A DNA stretch of 64,000 bases from Photobacterium proteolyticum (GTDB lineage Bacteria; Pseudomonadota; Gammaproteobacteria; Enterobacterales; Vibrionaceae). Below the pieces are notes generated by a model. The model did not search any database. It was not told the DNA's origin and saw nothing but the letters and a program-made list of their open reading frames with translations. This document shows, one piece after another, positions 62,297 through 64,000 of the stretch (positions within the stretch are counted from its first letter, which is position 1; the number at the start of each line of letters is the position of its first letter). The stretch spans positions 124,628-188,627 of the forward strand of contig NZ_MJIL01000099.1 of assembly GCF_001939735.1 (NCBI RefSeq), given 5' to 3'. The position numbers and the translations under genes are program-made.

Positions 62297-63103
62297 TTAT
62301 CCTTGGCGCCAGTATTTATTGTTATGTCTGATCATCGACTGTATTTCATCAACATACGCCTGACCACGTTCCGAATAACGGCTTAGTCCTTCAGCCAGCT
62401 TGGTGCCTTCAATCATCTGGCCGGTACGACGCTGAGCCGCTCGAATATCGCGCAAATCAACGTAGGCACGATTTCGGTTCACGTTCATAAAGTATGCCTG
62501 TACAGACAGATACGCCGAATCAAACACCGCCACTTCATGGGTTGCGCCATTTGTGCGTGAAGCCGGTACTAAACCGCAACCTGCACGATAACACCATTGA
62601 CCAAAATAGTTATTACCTTCAACAGCAAAGCGTGATGTACCCCACCCCGATTCATTGGCAGCCTGGCTTAATACCAGCTCTTCAGGTAGCACATCGACAC
62701 GATTCAGCATTTCGTTGAGCCATGACTTGGCGATAGTTTTAGCCGCACTGTCTCCCTCTAGCGCAACCTGATACATTTTGCCGAGCTTGGCCGCGTAGTC
62801 GTACTCTTCGCTATCGAGCTTGTCACCCGAGTCAAGCTTGGCCTGAATGCTCAACAAAAACTGCCGCTCTCTTTCAACCCGCTTGTTCTCATGCTCAACA
62901 GCAGGTCGAAGAAAATCAAAGAAAGCCGCTTTCTTCTGGTTTACATCCTTAAAAGCTCGAAAATCAGGTTTAGATGTGTATGACGCTTTAATTTTCGTGT
63001 CGTCGACAGCTTCTGTTAACGGGTTCTCCGGAAGAGTTTCGCCACAGCCGGCCAGGCCTGTGATCAGCGCCAATAGCGCAAGTTTTTTTGTTGTTTTTAT
63101 CAC
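62297..63103 (-). CDS. Bax-like glucosaminidase-domain lipoprotein
   Basis: A 268-residue lipoprotein: signal peptide and lipobox LAGC (Cys20). The C-terminal glucosaminidase domain (about 130-265) has VLPEELVLSQAANESGWGTS with a catalytic-type Glu in the AANESGWG motif, then NNYFGQWCY and AYVDLRDIRAAQR, like E. coli Bax. These proteins cleave peptidoglycan glycan strands. It overlaps the upstream membrane-protein gene by 4 bp. Confidence 0.85.
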   Translation of the reverse strand: MIKTTKKLALLALITGLAGCGETLPENPLTEAVDDTKIKASYTSKPDFRAFKDVNQKKAAFFDFLRPAVEHENKRVERERQFLLSIQAKLDSGDKLDSEEYDYAAKLGKMYQVALEGDSAAKTIAKSWLNEMLNRVDVLPEELVLSQAANESGWGTSRFAVEGNNYFGQWCYRAGCGLVPASRTNGATHEVAVFDSAYLSVQAYFMNVNRNRAYVDLRDIRAAQRRTGQMIEGTKLAEGLSRYSERGQAYVDEIQSMIRHNNKYWRQG

Positions 63104-63897
63104 GCGTTAAAGACCTTAGAGTCACCTGTTGTCGAGTTGTCGTCGTCACTGCCCTTTTTCATTGATGTTACCTGCAGCGTAATTCCGAACAAGTTACGGT
63201 AGACAATCCCCTTAACATTGAAGAAAAACGGTATGGTCCAGATAAGGCCAACGCCGGCTGTTGCAAAAGAAATGAAGAACATGATCAGCACGACCAGATA
63301 AATAGCGGTTAGCGGCATAAGTTTTCTCACCGTAGCCACCAACGAGTACTGAATCGCTTTCAACGGGGTAACGCGCTTCTCACACACCAGTATGATCGCC
63401 ATACTAAAGCCCATAGAAAGGAACAAGCCGATTAGTGGGAAAATAGCATTACCAACCCCCTGCAGCGACGAAGTCAACAGCATGGTCACAACAGATACCA
63501 GGGTGAACGGGAAGCCTTTAACCAAGTGGCTAGGTTTGGTTGGCAAGCCGACAGCGTGGTTCAGGGCCATCAGGCTAACACCTACATATAGCGGGGCACT
63601 CAGTACATCTGACCAAAAGTTCGCCATGTAGCCCGCCTGAACAATTTCCGAGGAAATCTCACCGCCTGTCACAATCGCCTCAAAGAAAAGTGAGGCATCA
63701 CCAAGCTGTACCTGCAGGCCAAGCATCAACAGCGCAACCTGGGCCAAAAACAAACCGATAATTGCAGGGAGAAACGAGAGAAAATTCTTGGCCGTTACCT
63801 TCCAGGCTTCCTGAAGTATTGCAAAAGCCTGAAGTTCAGAGTCACCCTTCATGGCTTTGTCGATCGAGCCACCGACATGGAAAGTTTTGTTGTTCAT
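63100..63897 (-). CDS. Polytopic membrane protein, unknown
   Basis: A 265-residue inner-membrane protein with about six transmembrane helices (e.g. FLPAIIGLFLAQVALLMLGL, FSMAIILVCEKRVTP, AIYLVVLIMFFISFATAG). The overall pattern, with a helical N-terminus and paired helix blocks, resembles DUF975/YciC-like proteins, but I cannot confirm the family. It is the first gene of the cluster with the Bax-like and DUF2987 proteins. 63898-64000 should hold its promoter. Confidence 0.65.
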   Translation of the reverse strand: MNNKTFHVGGSIDKAMKGDSELQAFAILQEAWKVTAKNFLSFLPAIIGLFLAQVALLMLGLQVQLGDASLFFEAIVTGGEISSEIVQAGYMANFWSDVLSAPLYVGVSLMALNHAVGLPTKPSHLVKGFPFTLVSVVTMLLTSSLQGVGNAIFPLIGLFLSMGFSMAIILVCEKRVTPLKAIQYSLVATVRKLMPLTAIYLVVLIMFFISFATAGVGLIWTIPFFFNVKGIVYRNLFGITLQVTSMKKGSDDDNSTTGDSKVFNA

Positions 63898-64000
63898 TCT
63901 GTTTTATCAACTAATCAGTAATCATAGTGACGTGATTGTACGCTAGCCGGCCTCTATATAAAAATCGAACTAGCACTTAATTGTTAAATAGGTATTAACA

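Overview
The window looks like the terminus region of the main chromosome of a Vibrionaceae bacterium (Vibrio, Photobacterium, Grimontia or a relative; the genus cannot be fixed from sequence alone). Three things support this. A 28-bp site close to the XerCD dif consensus lies at 3456-3483. The nosP/hybrid-kinase pair, ccoNOQP, ccoHIS, fnr, uspE and ttcA run in the order I recall from Vibrio cholerae chromosome 1 near its dif/CTX locus. There are also DUF3693, DUF2987 and pullulanase genes of vibrio type.

Layout. (1) 1-3483: right-hand part of an inovirus (filamentous phage) prophage, leftward genes, ending exactly at the dif-like site; a divergent DUF3693 regulator reads into the site. (2) 3.8-7.1 kb: hybrid histidine kinase and FIST-domain NosP, a nitric-oxide/quorum-sensing type pair. 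(3) 7.2-17.8 kb: short-chain dehydrogenase, the cbb3 oxidase structural operon (ccoNOQP), its assembly operon (ccoH, ccoI, ccoS, a TauE/SafE-like protein), fnr with an FNR-like box, and uspE. (4) 17.9-21.3 kb: small accessory genes (nitrilase-family amidohydrolase, unknown 99-residue protein, alpha/beta hydrolase, lipoprotein, GFA-like zinc protein) between uspE and ttcA. (5) 21.4-29.5 kb: ttcA, a dacA-like gene, M32 carboxypeptidase, a small zinc-ribbon protein, maltodextrin/glycogen phosphorylase, and a free-standing MalK-type C-terminal (TOBE) domain. (6) 29.9-37.7 kb: a sigma-54 regulatory unit: histidine kinase, NtrC-type regulator and orphan periplasmic binding protein, next to a permease/acyl-CoA synthetase operon that has a near-perfect -24/-12 promoter. 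(7) 37.9-51.8 kb: accessory island. It holds a nonsense-interrupted HEPN gene, a compact six-gene operon of chaperone-like and translocase-like proteins under a WYL-family regulator, a lipoprotein, and an LRAT-like protein/ankyrin pair. (8) 52.3-56.7 kb: large pullulanase lipoprotein with MalT-type boxes. (9) 56.8-63.9 kb: RES/Xre toxin-antitoxin, acyl-CoA dehydrogenase, pepT, and a DUF2987 / Bax-like / membrane protein cluster.

The strongest candidate for an undescribed system is 38.6-48.2 kb. One strand carries a WYL regulator, then an Hsp70-like ATPase with a roughly 325-residue N-terminal extension, a 219-residue protein, a HerA-type ATPase with a Ser/Thr/Gly-rich insert, a 216-residue paralogue of the 219-residue protein, an unknown 160-residue protein, and a coiled-coil protein whose C-terminus resembles the GrpE beta domain. 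The six genes after the regulator are separated by only 1-20 bp. I know of no named system with this composition. A defence or protein/DNA-handling role is inference.

Maltose-regulon themes recur at two places (malP-like phosphorylase with the MalK-tail protein, and pullulanase), suggesting coordinated alpha-glucan use. Many operons end in clear hairpin terminators, which are listed.
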